A stretch of 64,000 nt of DNA from Paraburkholderia fungorum (GTDB taxonomy: Bacteria; Pseudomonadota; Gammaproteobacteria; Burkholderiales; Burkholderiaceae). The notes beneath the pieces were generated by a model that saw only the letters and a list, made by a program, of their open reading frames with translations, did no database searches and was not told the origin of the DNA. Positions 10,178-19,473 of the stretch are shown here, piece after piece. Position numbers and translations under genes: made by a program. The stretch's first letter is position 1. The number at the start of each line of letters is the position of its first letter. The stretch lies in assembly GCF_900099835.1 (NCBI RefSeq), contig NZ_FNKP01000003.1, positions 558,001 through 622,000 on the forward strand. Reading direction: 5' to 3'.

Positions 10178-11806
10178 TTATCGACAGTTGCGCCGTTCGT
10201 AAAGCGACCATTCCGCCTCCTGCACGACCAGAGCCACATCGCATTCGTTGTTGGCAAAGAAATTCGCCGGCAAAGGTCCGATCTTGTGGACGAAGAAATA
10301 GCGATACTGACGACCGTTGTCCTTCGTCCATTCGAAACTCCCCGGATCGTGTTCGAGCGCGGGCGGCTGGAGCGGCATCATCCCCGGCCTGAAGCGTACG
10401 ATTTGCGGCACGAAGGTCGCGAAGTTCAGATCCACGAACCCGTGTTGCTCCGCCTGATACCACAGCGATTGATGCGCGTACGCCGCCGTGCTCCTGAACG
10501 CGGGACTCGCACGGTCGAATATAAGGCTCAGCGCTCGCTGACCCGGTTCGGTTTGCGAAAGCAGCTTGTCGAGCGGTGCATTTTCAATAGCGAATCGATG
10601 CAAACGGACCGTCTGGTTTGCGAAGAAAATCCAGCATCCTGCGATGATCGCAGCTTGTACGCCGACACCCAAAACCATGCTCGCACGCGAACGATAACCG
10701 GACGACGCGTGTCCTGCGCCGCTCGTGGAAGAGCGCGACGCACAGAACATTAGCGCATACGCGGGCAGTAGAAATACCGCGAATCGGTGATACAGGTAGG
10801 CGGTTTTGAGCGCCGTGCCCGGCACGAGAAACCAGACGAACGCCACGGCGAGCATCGGCACGACCACCGATCGATCCGCATTGATCCGGTCGCGCCAGAG
10901 CCACGGTGCAGCGAACATCAACGCGACTAGCGGCAAATACACGGCCGCGCCCTTGTTCATGCCCCACACGTACACCGGCAACGCGATCAGACGTTGAAAG
11001 TCGAAGCCCCATTTGAATACATCGATACCCGGCACTGTCTGTCCGAGCAGTGGATCGGTCGCGCGGCTCCACAACGCATAGGCGATGCACAGCACGCCCA
11101 ATGGCGCGAACGGCGCAAGCGCGAACACCTTGCGCGCGAATGGCTTCTGTTTGAACAGCACAAAGCCGACACCTATCGCGTTGGCGAACAGAAACACGAG
11201 CCCATGACAAAAGAACAGCGCTGTGCCAGCAACGAGTATCCCGATCCCTTTCCTGACCGATGTCGCCGTCGCATAAGCGTGCGTGAGCCAGATAAATAGA
11301 ATGCCCAACGGCGCGGCCACCAGAAACGTATAAAAACCCCACACGAATGCAAAGCCGAAAAATCCCGGCACGAACAGCCAGTCGAGCCGTGCGTCGCCAT
11401 GCAGATAACGACGATAGCCGACGCATACGGCAACGAACGCGAAGTAGGCGAGCGTGAGCATGCACTTGAGCGCGGCGCCGATCGGCATCAGGAACGTGAA
11501 CGGCAATGCGAGGCCATATCCGACGAGATAGGGCGTGAGCAGATTGATCTGCACGAGGTTTTGCCACGGCGACGTATGCGCAAGCAGATCGCGCAGCAGC
11601 ATCACCTGCCCCGCGTGCTGCGGCACGTCGACCATCGGCGGGCGCGGCGCGATCCAGAACAACGCTCCGCCATACAGCACGGTCACGATGAAAAGCACGC
11701 GCGGCAGAATCGCAACGAGTCTACCTGCGCGCGGCAGCAGCGCGTGTCCAGACGTTGCGTCGATGCCGGCACTCGCCGGTGCGGAGCGATCGGCAGGCAT
11801 GTTCAT
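10178..11806 (-). CDS. Multi-spanning membrane protein, possible GT-C-type glycosyltransferase
   Basis: The 542-residue protein has about ten or eleven transmembrane segments from residue 35 to 440, then a roughly 100-residue soluble C-terminal part. No catalytic signature was recognised. Its ATG overlaps the stop of the GtrB-like glycosyltransferase (ATGA), showing translational coupling. In Gtr systems a GtrB-type enzyme charges undecaprenyl phosphate with a sugar, GtrA flips it, and a variable multi-spanning GtrC-type protein transfers the sugar to a surface polymer. By position this could be the GtrC-type partner. That role is inferred from context, and an unrelated membrane protein is possible. 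Confidence 0.6.
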   Translation of the reverse strand: MNMPADRSAPASAGIDATSGHALLPRAGRLVAILPRVLFIVTVLYGGALFWIAPRPPMVDVPQHAGQVMLLRDLLAHTSPWQNLVQINLLTPYLVGYGLALPFTFLMPIGAALKCMLTLAYFAFVAVCVGYRRYLHGDARLDWLFVPGFFGFAFVWGFYTFLVAAPLGILFIWLTHAYATATSVRKGIGILVAGTALFFCHGLVFLFANAIGVGFVLFKQKPFARKVFALAPFAPLGVLCIAYALWSRATDPLLGQTVPGIDVFKWGFDFQRLIALPVYVWGMNKGAAVYLPLVALMFAAPWLWRDRINADRSVVVPMLAVAFVWFLVPGTALKTAYLYHRFAVFLLPAYALMFCASRSSTSGAGHASSGYRSRASMVLGVGVQAAIIAGCWIFFANQTVRLHRFAIENAPLDKLLSQTEPGQRALSLIFDRASPAFRSTAAYAHQSLWYQAEQHGFVDLNFATFVPQIVRFRPGMMPLQPPALEHDPGSFEWTKDNGRQYRYFFVHKIGPLPANFFANNECDVALVVQEAEWSLYERRNCR

Positions 11807-12801
11807 AGCGTTTGCTCGATGATGAAACGCGGGCGTTGTTTGGTCTCGGCATAAGTCTTCGAGATATAGCCGCCGATGACACCGAGGAACAGCAATTGAA
11901 TACCGCCGAGGAAGTACATCGGAATAACCGTCGAAGCCCAGCCGGGCACGGTGAGGTCGGTGAAGAGGCGTGCAAATGCGGCCCACGCGCCGAAACACAG
12001 CGAGCCGAATGCCAGCAAAGCGCCTATGCGCGTGCTCCATTGCAAGGGCACGGCGGAGAACGACGTGATGCCGTCGAATGCGAATGCGAGCATCTTGCTA
12101 AGCGGGTATTTGCTCTCACCCGCAAAGCGCGGCGCGCGCTCGTATTCGACAACCGCAGTCTTGAATCCGAGCAGCGGAATGATCCCGCGAAGAAACAGAT
12201 TCACTTCCTGAAATTGCCGCAACGCTTCTACCGTTTTGCGGCTCATCAACCGGAAATCCGCATGACCGGGCTGGATATCGACACCAAACATGCCGAGAAG
12301 CCTGTAGTAGTTGCGCGCGGTAAAGCGCTTGAAAAACGTGTCCGTATTGCGTTTGTGACGCACGCCAAATACGATTTCTGCGCCAAGCCGATACTCTTCG
12401 AGCATGCGCGGAATCGCTTCGATATCGTCCTGAAGATCGGCGTCGAGACTCACCAGCACATCGCCTTGCGCGGTCAACAGACCGGCCAGCAGCGCATTCT
12501 GATGACCACGATTGCGCGAAAGTTTGATGCCGCCACAGCGGTCGTTGGTTGCATGCAGCGCTTCGATGAGCGACCACGTATGATCGCGAGAACCATCGTC
12601 GACGAAAATGATGCGACTTTCGCCGCTCACCTCGCCGGAGTCGATCAATCTGTCCAGAAGAGCGACCAGTCGCGTACTTGTTTCGGGAAGAACCTCTTCT
12701 TCGTTGTAGCACGGCACAACGAGATTCAATGTCGTCGTGGTGAATGCTTCATCTCTGAAGATGCCACGACCCAAAGTCAGGCTTTCAACGTATTCGGCCA
12801 T
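11803..12801 (-). CDS. Family 2 glycosyltransferase, GtrB/dolichol-phosphate-sugar synthase-like
   Basis: The 332-residue protein has a GT2 catalytic domain: LVVPCYNEEE at residue 27, FVDDGS at 66, and SLDADLQDD with the metal-binding DAD at 120-122. Two hydrophobic segments near the C-terminus (about 245-270 and 285-312) anchor it in the inner membrane. This layout matches enzymes that transfer a nucleotide-activated sugar to undecaprenyl phosphate. It is the first gene of a two-gene unit with the overlapping membrane protein, divergent from a methyltransferase and a GtrA-like gene that likely serve the same glycan pathway. Confidence 0.9.
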   Translation of the reverse strand: MAEYVESLTLGRGIFRDEAFTTTTLNLVVPCYNEEEVLPETSTRLVALLDRLIDSGEVSGESRIIFVDDGSRDHTWSLIEALHATNDRCGGIKLSRNRGHQNALLAGLLTAQGDVLVSLDADLQDDIEAIPRMLEEYRLGAEIVFGVRHKRNTDTFFKRFTARNYYRLLGMFGVDIQPGHADFRLMSRKTVEALRQFQEVNLFLRGIIPLLGFKTAVVEYERAPRFAGESKYPLSKMLAFAFDGITSFSAVPLQWSTRIGALLAFGSLCFGAWAAFARLFTDLTVPGWASTVIPMYFLGGIQLLFLGVIGGYISKTYAETKQRPRFIIEQTL

Positions 12802-13183
12802 TAATACGCGCCTCCAATGACTTGCGAACGATAATCGAGGAGAGTTTTACCGCTCGCGTTCATTCGCGCGAGTCGCCGCCGACACAGCGGATTCATCGCA
12901 GATACTAGTGCAAAAAAAAGCACCGATACTTCACCTGTCTGAAAATCACTAAAACAGCGATAAAAACGCAGAATACGATTGCATGATTCGGAATACGAAC
13001 ATGAGGTTTATTTACGAAACGTTCCTGACATGGTGGTCGTGTTAGATCCGGTCAATCAATGAAGAATGTCTCGGTAATTCCCGTATCATGATGCCTGTAC
13101 GGCAATAGGCTTCAGGTAAATCGATACGTCGAATTGTTTGCAATCATCTTTGACCCGACGTTTTACGGGAGGAATTCAATCAA
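12802..13183. other. Divergent promoter region of the glycan locus
   Basis: This 382-base region separates the GT2 gene (minus) from the methyltransferase gene (plus). It is AT-rich compared with flanking genes, with A-tracts near 12910 and 12960, as expected for two promoters. No open frame in it is convincing. GGGAGG near 13170 serves the methyltransferase start. Confidence 0.5.
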
Positions 13184-13873
13184 ATGGACAAGGCAGAATT
13201 CGACAGCTTTGCTGACGAGTACCTTGCGATGCACGCCCGTAATATCGCGGCATCGGGAGAAGGTCCAGAGTTTTTTGCGGAGTACAAGATTCGCGATATC
13301 GCCGAAGAAATGGTGCGCCGTCATTCCTCGCCCGCACGCATGCTCGATTTCGGATCGGGCGTGGGCACGTCGATCCCCTGGGTGAAGCGCTATTTTCCTG
13401 ACGTGCAACTGACCTGCGTGGATGTCTCCGAGCGTTCGCTGGAAGTGGCGCAAAAGCGCTTCCCCGATTCGTCGCGTTTCATTCATTTCGACGGCCACAC
13501 GCTACCTTTTGAAGCGGGCGAATTTAATCTCGCCTATGCGATGTGTGTGTTCCATCATATCGATCAAACGGAGCACGTTCATCTGCTGCGTGAACTGAAA
13601 CGCGTCGTGGGTCCGGCGGGCACGGTCGTCATCTTCGAACACAATCCGTTGAATCCGCTAACCGTCAAGGCAGTCAACACCTGCGAGTTCGATGTCAACG
13701 CGAAACTGATCACCGCGCGCAATATGAAAGAGGCCTGTGTCGAGGCCGGATTTTTCAATGTAGATGCGCGCTTTCGCATCTTCTTTCCACACGTACTCGC
13801 CAAACTTCGTCCGCTTGAAAAATACCTGACGCATGTGCCGTTCGGCGCCCAATATTCCGTCTACGCGAGCTGA
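13184..13873 (+). CDS. Class I SAM-dependent methyltransferase
   Basis: The 229-residue protein has the Rossmann SAM-binding motif I MLDFGSGVGT (residues 53-62), motif II with the acidic CVDVSE, and the AMCVFHHI post-motif. It is of the Methyltransf_11/UbiE-like type. GGGAGG lies 10 bases upstream of the ATG. The GtrA-like gene follows 19 bases later. Its place in a lipid-linked sugar locus suggests that it methylates a sugar, a nucleotide sugar or a lipid carrier, but the acceptor is not determined. Confidence 0.88.
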   Translation: MDKAEFDSFADEYLAMHARNIAASGEGPEFFAEYKIRDIAEEMVRRHSSPARMLDFGSGVGTSIPWVKRYFPDVQLTCVDVSERSLEVAQKRFPDSSRFIHFDGHTLPFEAGEFNLAYAMCVFHHIDQTEHVHLLRELKRVVGPAGTVVIFEHNPLNPLTVKAVNTCEFDVNAKLITARNMKEACVEAGFFNVDARFRIFFPHVLAKLRPLEKYLTHVPFGAQYSVYAS

Positions 13874-13892
13874 GCACAAAGGCAATCATTCA

Positions 13893-14309
13893 ATGAAAGA
13901 ATTGCGCGCAACTGCATCACGTAACGAGTCTTTTCAGCAGTTTGTCAGGTATCTTCTGGTTGGCGGCCTCAATACGGCAATCTCGGCCATCATTATTTTT
14001 ATTGTCCAGGCAGCGGGTGCGCGTCCTGTCGTAGCCAACGTAGTCGGCTACGCTTTCGGCGTCGTATTGAGCTTCGCGCTCAATAGCAAATTCACGTTCA
14101 GGACAACGGCAACGCGGCACTCTGCCATGCGCTTTCTGGTCGTCGTCCTGATCTCGTATCTGGCCAATCTCGCGACCATGCTTTCGGTGTTGCATCTCAC
14201 AGATGCACCCTATGTCGCACAATTGTGCGGCATTCCCGTGTATGTGATCGTGGGTTTTATCGGCAATAAGTTTTGGGCGATGCGTGATCGTACGCATTCA
14301 ACGACGTAG
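13893..14309 (+). CDS. GtrA-family membrane protein
   Basis: The 138-residue protein has four hydrophobic segments and the GtrA pattern: an N-terminal FVRYLLVGGLNT segment, a central NVVGYAFGVVLSFALNSKFTFR, and a C-terminal FIGNKFWAMR. GtrA proteins are proposed to flip undecaprenyl-phosphate-linked sugars across the inner membrane. ATG 13893 is selected because the family pattern starts there; an in-frame upstream extension overlaps the methyltransferase. It follows the methyltransferase by 19 bases and is probably co-transcribed. An inverted repeat (14335-14342 with 14352-14359) lies just beyond it without a T tract. Confidence 0.88.
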   Translation: MKELRATASRNESFQQFVRYLLVGGLNTAISAIIIFIVQAAGARPVVANVVGYAFGVVLSFALNSKFTFRTTATRHSAMRFLVVVLISYLANLATMLSVLHLTDAPYVAQLCGIPVYVIVGFIGNKFWAMRDRTHSTT

Positions 14310-14583
14310 GCGGCCAATACTTCAGCTTTACCCTTCGAGAATCAGCATGTCATTCTCGATAGCTGAAACGACGTCTGTCCTGCGGACTTCGCGCCAGATT
14401 GTCGAAGAACAAATGGAGAAGCCGCTGCCGGTAAGAGCAGCGGCCGCATCTCATGAAGACACGAAGATACACATAGAAAGTCGGCTTCAGCGCTAACGCG
14501 AAGCGCAATTAACCAAACATTCGCGTTGTCGATTTGCGTTCACGCCTACCTGCGCCGAGTCACGCGCACCTGACGACTATTGG

Positions 14584-14898
14584 TTACTTAGCCGGTGACA
14601 CGACGCTCGGCGTCGCCAGCGTGTTGTTGGTCTTCGGAGCGCTGGTAGTCGTCGAGTTATCGTTCATGCCCTTCTGCATAGTCGAGTTCGCCGATCCGCC
14701 ACTCATGCCGCTATCCGAATTGGTGGCGCCAGGCATACCGTAGCCGCCCGATGTGTTGTTCATCTGGCTCGCTGCCGGGCTTGCAGTACTGCCGCTCGAA
14801 CCGCCACCAGCCGTCCCTCCGGCTGTTTGTGCATAAGCGCCAGCCGACAGCGCGAGTGCGGAGACGGCCGCGATTAAAGTACTCATTGCCTTGTTCAT
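14584..14898 (-). CDS. Small exported Gly/Ser/Asn-rich protein
   Basis: The 104-residue protein has a Sec signal peptide (residues 1-23, cleavage likely after AYA) followed by a low-complexity tail rich in Gly, Ser, Thr, Asn and Met with no Cys. AAGGAGG is 8 bases upstream of the ATG, an unusually strong site implying high expression. Similar short, disordered periplasmic proteins are frequent in Burkholderiaceae, but no function is known to me. It is monocistronic between the GtrA-like gene and the peptidase. Confidence 0.75.
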   Translation of the reverse strand: MNKAMSTLIAAVSALALSAGAYAQTAGGTAGGGSSGSTASPAASQMNNTSGGYGMPGATNSDSGMSGGSANSTMQKGMNDNSTTTSAPKTNNTLATPSVVSPAK

Positions 14899-15307
14899 GA
14901 TCCGTTCCTCCTTACTGACTGGAATATGACGCAGACGACCATCGCCTGCTTGATACTCAATCGAGCAAGCGCCGTGCCGCTGGTTCGTTTTTTACTGAAA
15001 CGCCCTACTCAGCTTTCGATTGGGATATGTCGCACCGGTCAATTTCATATGGCACGAAATCCAGATGAAACTCTTCAAGGAAGCTGCCTTGAAATATCTT
15101 CAAGCCGCATCGCCTTGACCCAATCGGCAAACTTTGCAGACAAGCCTTGCAGTTGCGTTACATCCGGCAAATAAGGCGCGTATCGATACCCCCATTCGTG
15201 GCAATGATCGCCAGATGGAGCACCCCAAAAAAAATGGGCCTCTGCCTCGTCCAAAGGACGGAAACAAAAGACCCATCAGCATCAATCAAAAGCAGAAGCG
15301 CAACCGC
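14899..15307. other. Intergenic region, nothing recognised
   Basis: This 409-base stretch separates two minus-strand genes. Open frames up to about 80 codons lack a ribosome binding site or recognisable sequence. An A8 run at about 15227-15235 next to GGGCC reads as a T-run on the minus strand, but I found no strong stem before it. Confidence 0.45.
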
Positions 15308-17209
15308 CTATTGCCGCGACAAACCTCCCAGATGCTCTGCAAAGAACATCTCCATCGCCTCATAGAATTCGATCTGGTTCTCTTCGTTGTGAAAGCCGTG
15401 CCCCTCGTTTTCCTTGAGCACGTATTTGACATCGACTCCGCGCGCACGCAATGCCTCCACGATCTGATCGCTCTCTGCCTGCTTGACGCGCGGATCATTC
15501 GCACCCTGCGCAACCAGTAGCGGCGTCACGATCCGATCGACGAAAAAGAGTGGCGACGCATCGTGCAATGCCTGTTTTCCCTCTTCCGTTTGCGGATTGC
15601 CGATCATCTCGTACATCATGTCGAGCATCGGCTTCCAGTACGGCGGCATCGATTCGAGCAGCGTGAAGAGATTCGATACGCCGACATAATCGACCGCAGC
15701 CGCATAACGTTCCGGCGTGAACGCAACACCCGCGAGCGTCGCATAGCCGCCGTAACTCGCCCCGTAGATACCCACGCGCGCCGGATCGACAATGCCTTGC
15801 GCCACGAGCGAATCGACGCTGTCGTCGATATCGTTCTGCATCGTGCGGCCCCATTGCCCGAAACTCGCTTCCCAGAAGGCCCGGCCGTATCCGGTCGAGC
15901 CGCGGAAATTGACCTGCAGCACCGCATAACCCCGGTTCGCTAACAATTGCGCTTCGACATTGAAGCCCCAGTTGTCGCGCGCCCACGGACCACCATGCGG
16001 ATTGACGATCAGCGGCAACGGCTTGTCGAGCTTCTGCCCCAACTCGAATCCGGCAGGCAACGTCAGGTAGCCGTTGAGCTGCAAGCCGTCGCGCGCCGTG
16101 AACTGGATCGGCGACATCGGCACCATATCGGCGGAGTCGAGCCACGGCATCATTTCCGCTAGCTGCGAAAGACGCCGGCTCGCAACATCGTAAATCCACA
16201 CCGAACCGGCGGAACGATCACTTCCGGCTCGCACGATCGCGCGCGATTCGTCACGCGTGATGCTCACGAGGTTGACTTCCTGACCGGGCAACTGACGTTC
16301 GAGATCGGCGATGACATCACGCGCCCAGTCGTCGAAGAAATGACGATGCACGCGGTCGTCGACATAAGTCGCGGCAGTCAGCACGCGACGATGCTCCGAG
16401 TATGCAAGACCGCCCACATCGACATGCAATGTCTCGAACAGCAACTCGCCCTCCTGCCCGGTTTGCGGATCGAATTCGAACAGCGCGGCTTTGTCGCGAT
16501 TGCGGTTCGACAACACGTAAAGCCGTTTGTCGTCGAACGTGAAGAACATCGGCGAAACGGACTCGCGAAAATTGGTGGTGACGATCGCGCGGAAAGGCTC
16601 GGTTTCCACGTCGCGATAAAGCAGCGTGTTGTTGACGCCGTCCGTCGCGATTGCGACGCGCAATTGTCCTTCGTGATCGGTCATCCAGCCCATCACGTTG
16701 CCCGGATTCTCGGCGATCGGCGTCAGTTCGCCAGTCACGACATCGACACGAAAAACGTCGAACACCTGCGGATCACGCCGGTTCATCTGAATCAACACGT
16801 GGCGGTCATCGTCCCTGAGGTCGTCGACGATGCTCGCCTTCACGCCGCCGAACGGCGTCAGGTCGCGCGGCTCGCCGCCTTCGACCGGTACCGACAGCAC
16901 ATGGAAGTTTTCGTCACCGCCAAAGTCTTTGACAAACAGAATGTGGTCATTGCCCTTCCATGCATGGCCGGGCACGTCGCGCTCTGTTTCGTCGGTCAAC
17001 GGACGCGGCTCGCCAAGCGGCGTGCCATCCGCATCGATCTTCTGCACGAAGATGTTCTGACGACCGGAGCGTCGCGCGAGAAAGGACAGATGACGTCCGT
17101 CAGGCGCAAGCGTGAATCCATGTTTGTCCGGCCTGCGGAAGAAGTCTCGCACCGCATACTGTTTGACTACGCTACTGCCGTTACTCTTTTGCTGACCTTC
17201 AGTCGCCAT
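15308..17209 (-). CDS. S9 family (prolyl oligopeptidase-like) serine peptidase
   Basis: The 633-residue protein has an N-terminal beta-propeller-like region (about 30-370) and a C-terminal alpha/beta hydrolase domain. The catalytic triad is visible: Ser485 in GASYGGY, Asp572 in GANDPR and His604 in NEGHGFH. This fits acylaminoacyl-peptidase or dipeptidyl-peptidase-like members of family S9. No signal peptide is seen, so it is probably cytosolic. The frame opens further up to 17482, but GGAGG lies just before the ATG at 17209 and that extension is not family-like. It appears to be a single-gene unit. Confidence 0.93.
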   Translation of the reverse strand: MATEGQQKSNGSSVVKQYAVRDFFRRPDKHGFTLAPDGRHLSFLARRSGRQNIFVQKIDADGTPLGEPRPLTDETERDVPGHAWKGNDHILFVKDFGGDENFHVLSVPVEGGEPRDLTPFGGVKASIVDDLRDDDRHVLIQMNRRDPQVFDVFRVDVVTGELTPIAENPGNVMGWMTDHEGQLRVAIATDGVNNTLLYRDVETEPFRAIVTTNFRESVSPMFFTFDDKRLYVLSNRNRDKAALFEFDPQTGQEGELLFETLHVDVGGLAYSEHRRVLTAATYVDDRVHRHFFDDWARDVIADLERQLPGQEVNLVSITRDESRAIVRAGSDRSAGSVWIYDVASRRLSQLAEMMPWLDSADMVPMSPIQFTARDGLQLNGYLTLPAGFELGQKLDKPLPLIVNPHGGPWARDNWGFNVEAQLLANRGYAVLQVNFRGSTGYGRAFWEASFGQWGRTMQNDIDDSVDSLVAQGIVDPARVGIYGASYGGYATLAGVAFTPERYAAAVDYVGVSNLFTLLESMPPYWKPMLDMMYEMIGNPQTEEGKQALHDASPLFFVDRIVTPLLVAQGANDPRVKQAESDQIVEALRARGVDVKYVLKENEGHGFHNEENQIEFYEAMEMFFAEHLGGLSRQ

Positions 17210-17452
17210 GCGCGCCTCCGTAAAAATCGCATTGAACACGTAATAACGTGACGATATTGCATGATATCGCCTGCTACGAATTGACACGCTGAAACAGCCC
17301 CAAGGTTGTCGAACTGCATTTTTTCGCGAGCGCGTTACAGACGGGCGATTCACGTATCGAGGCCATCTACGTACGGGTATGCCGGCAACGCATACGGTCG
17401 GAGGTTGGACTAAGCTTGATGAAGTTCGTCGTACATTCGTACAGGAGCGGCC

Positions 17453-17908
17453 ATGAATACGAAGCACAGCAAAAAAGGACATCTTGAAGCCGCGGCATCA
17501 CATCACGAGCAGGCGGCGCGTTATCACCACGGAGCATCGTGGCATTTCGAGGAGGGGAAAGATTTCGCCCACGCGGCCCATCAGGCGATGCTGGCGCATG
17601 GACATACGTTGCACGCGATCGATCATGCACACGACGCCGGTGCGCACAGCAACGCGCCGCCGACGGCTGCATCGAGCGGCTCGGAATCGGGCATAAACAG
17701 TTTGGCGGCAAAGCAGCACGCAGCGGCTGCGGAGCTTCACGAGCAGGCGGCGCAGCATATGCGCCACGCGATCAAGCTATTCGATCAGGACCGAAGTGCA
17801 GCCGCGCACGACTCGCAACTGGCGCTCTCATTGGCCCTGCGCGCTCTGTCTCACGGCAATGAAGCGGCCCGGCTGTTCGTCAAGCTCGCGCCCGTTGAAG
17901 GCTCGTGA
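17453..17908 (+). CDS. His- and Ala-rich duplicated helical protein of unknown function
   Basis: The 151-residue protein consists of two related halves. Residues about 10-62 and 86-146 each contain an HHEQAARYHH- or LHEQAAQHMRH-like helix followed by a second Ala/His-rich helix ending in HAIDHAHDA or LRALSHGNEA. A Ser/Pro/Ala linker separates them. There is no signal peptide and no Cys. ACAGGAG lies about 6 bases before the ATG. The fold is probably a helical bundle, and its many histidines could bind metal, but I recognise no named family. It is flanked by the divergent S9 peptidase. Confidence 0.75.
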   Translation: MNTKHSKKGHLEAAASHHEQAARYHHGASWHFEEGKDFAHAAHQAMLAHGHTLHAIDHAHDAGAHSNAPPTAASSGSESGINSLAAKQHAAAAELHEQAAQHMRHAIKLFDQDRSAAAHDSQLALSLALRALSHGNEAARLFVKLAPVEGS

Positions 17909-18066
17909 GCGGGCCTGAGCGAACTCAAACCCGTCACGTAGTGGCGCGGAGAAAGTTTCAACGAGAGTAGAGGCAGGCGCGAACACAAGCGGGAGACTGG
18001 CCGCCAACGCCGGACATAAAGCGCGCGGCGAATCCAGAGTCCCGGCTGGCAAGTGTCTGTTTACTG

Positions 18067-18441
18067 TCAGCCCAGTCGATCGGCTGCGACGGACTTCGCG
18101 TGTGCGACCGCCTCCTGGGCATTGGAGAATGTGCCGAGCTGGTCCCAACGCTCCTCGGCCGCGTAAGTGCCTTTTGTACGGAGCGCTCTTTGAATTCGCA
18201 GTTGCGCCGCGTACCGGCCGTCTTCCAGTGGTTGCGCTGTTGCTATCACCTTGTGCGGCAAAGCGGATTTCTCCGGCTGAACCAACTCTACAGGACCGCC
18301 AGCCACGCCAATGTCGTTCAACTCATTGCGCGCCTTGCAGTCCGGGCAATAGAAGCACCACCCTCCTTCCTCACGAATGGATTTGACCTGTCCGCGCGCA
18401 AGAACGGCGCGGCATTCAACGTTTTCGCAGACGAACGGCAT
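18067..18441 (-). CDS. Small protein with an N-terminal Cys cluster (zinc-ribbon-like)
   Basis: The 124-residue cytosolic protein begins with Cys5 and Cys10, then Cys29, Cys32 and Cys35 in a CFYCPDC segment, consistent with a small zinc ribbon. The C-terminal half (about 60-124) is a separate domain with basic residues and a FSNAQEAVAHAKSVAADRL helix that resembles small domains found alone in Burkholderia proteins. I do not recognise a function. The gene stands alone between the His-rich gene and an exported protein gene. Confidence 0.65.
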   Translation of the reverse strand: MPFVCENVECRAVLARGQVKSIREEGGWCFYCPDCKARNELNDIGVAGGPVELVQPEKSALPHKVIATAQPLEDGRYAAQLRIQRALRTKGTYAAEERWDQLGTFSNAQEAVAHAKSVAADRLG

Positions 18442-18611
18442 AACAGTCTCCGTAGTGGTTTGCGAGAAAGCCTAGCATGATCATTCGCGGCCAGCCATTG
18501 GCATTGTTGCTGTGTTGGGCGACGTGCTGATCGACGCACGGGTGCGGTCCATCATGCGAATTGAGGAGCCGTATTTCGTTGGAACACGAGAAGCAATTCA
18601 GTCCTCGGCGA

Positions 18612-19142
18612 TCAGAAGCCGCGCCGCACCGACACGGTTGCGCCCGTACTGTGCGAGTGAAAGACCGCGATTCGCGCGGTGGCCGAGAAGACCCAACTGT
18701 CGACGGTCACGGAAAGCCTTCGCTGCGGCTGCGCGCCGAGCGCGAGGGTCGAGTTCGGCAGATCGACTATCGAAACCAGAGGCGCTGTCGACGGACCCAG
18801 TCGAAGATAGTTCGACGCCGTCTGCGATGAAACGTCGTTCGGTCCTGTGCCGCCTTTAGCCTTCCCGGAATGGAGCTGGAAGTCGTGCGTCACTTCGGCA
18901 CTGTAAAAGCCCTCGATCGGCACATGGAACGGGTCCGCGTGATTGTCGGGCTGATACTCCATCGCGTAACGCTGCAGATAGCGTTGCGGGTCGGGGATGG
19001 GCGGCACCACCTCCATCGGGTAAGACGCGATGTTCGCCACCGTCATTGTTTCGGGCGAGTCGACGCCAAAGCCGTCTGCGAACGCAGAACTGCTCAGCAT
19101 CAGGAATATTGCGCCGACAACCTTTTCGTTCAGGCACGTCAT
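18612..19142 (-). CDS. Exported protein of unknown function
   Basis: The 176-residue protein begins with a hydrophobic signal peptide (residues 1-22, cleavage likely after SAFA). The mature part starts with DGFGVDSPETMTV and has a short Pro-rich segment (VVPPIPDP) near residue 46. The remainder is polar with beta-strand-like alternation. It has no recognised domain. It is divergent from the catalase-like peroxidase gene across about 330 bases, so the two could share regulation. Function unknown. Confidence 0.55.
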   Translation of the reverse strand: MTCLNEKVVGAIFLMLSSSAFADGFGVDSPETMTVANIASYPMEVVPPIPDPQRYLQRYAMEYQPDNHADPFHVPIEGFYSAEVTHDFQLHSGKAKGGTGPNDVSSQTASNYLRLGPSTAPLVSIVDLPNSTLALGAQPQRRLSVTVDSWVFSATARIAVFHSHSTGATVSVRRGF

Positions 19143-19473
19143 ACGTATGCCTCCAATGAAAAAATTGGAACGTCACACTACTGACCGTTGTGTCCAGACC
19201 GAATGCGCCCGACCAGAAGACCGTCCTGGCCGCCTCGCTTGCACTTACTTATTGTAGTCAGTCATTTGTTTCCCGCTACTTGAATGTGACGGGTATGCCC
19301 ATACGGGAAAGATGCGCGCGCATGGCTTGCGGGCCGCAGACGCGCACCGGAACGTTTGACTTCGCACGTTGCGTCGCGCCGGGTGCAACCGGGCACGGCA
19401 TTCTGATCGATGGCACTATTGTCGGCGCCCTGCTAGATTTCAACTCAGCCGAATCATTGATCGGGAGAGATAG
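19143..19473. other. Divergent intergenic region, no gene
   Basis: This 331-base region lies between a minus-strand exported protein and the plus-strand peroxidase. Frames in it overlap each other and have no translation signals. GGGAGAG near 19461 serves the peroxidase start. No operator is obvious. Confidence 0.5.

Noticed and set aside
14421..14444. Terminator after the GtrA-like gene
   Set aside because: A GCCGCTGC/GCAGCGGC stem is present but there is no T tract and it lies more than 110 bases after the stop codon.
14347..14496. Small gene of 49 codons after the GtrA-like gene
   Set aside because: It has only a weak ribosome site and no recognisable sequence, and it contains the stem-loop at 14421.
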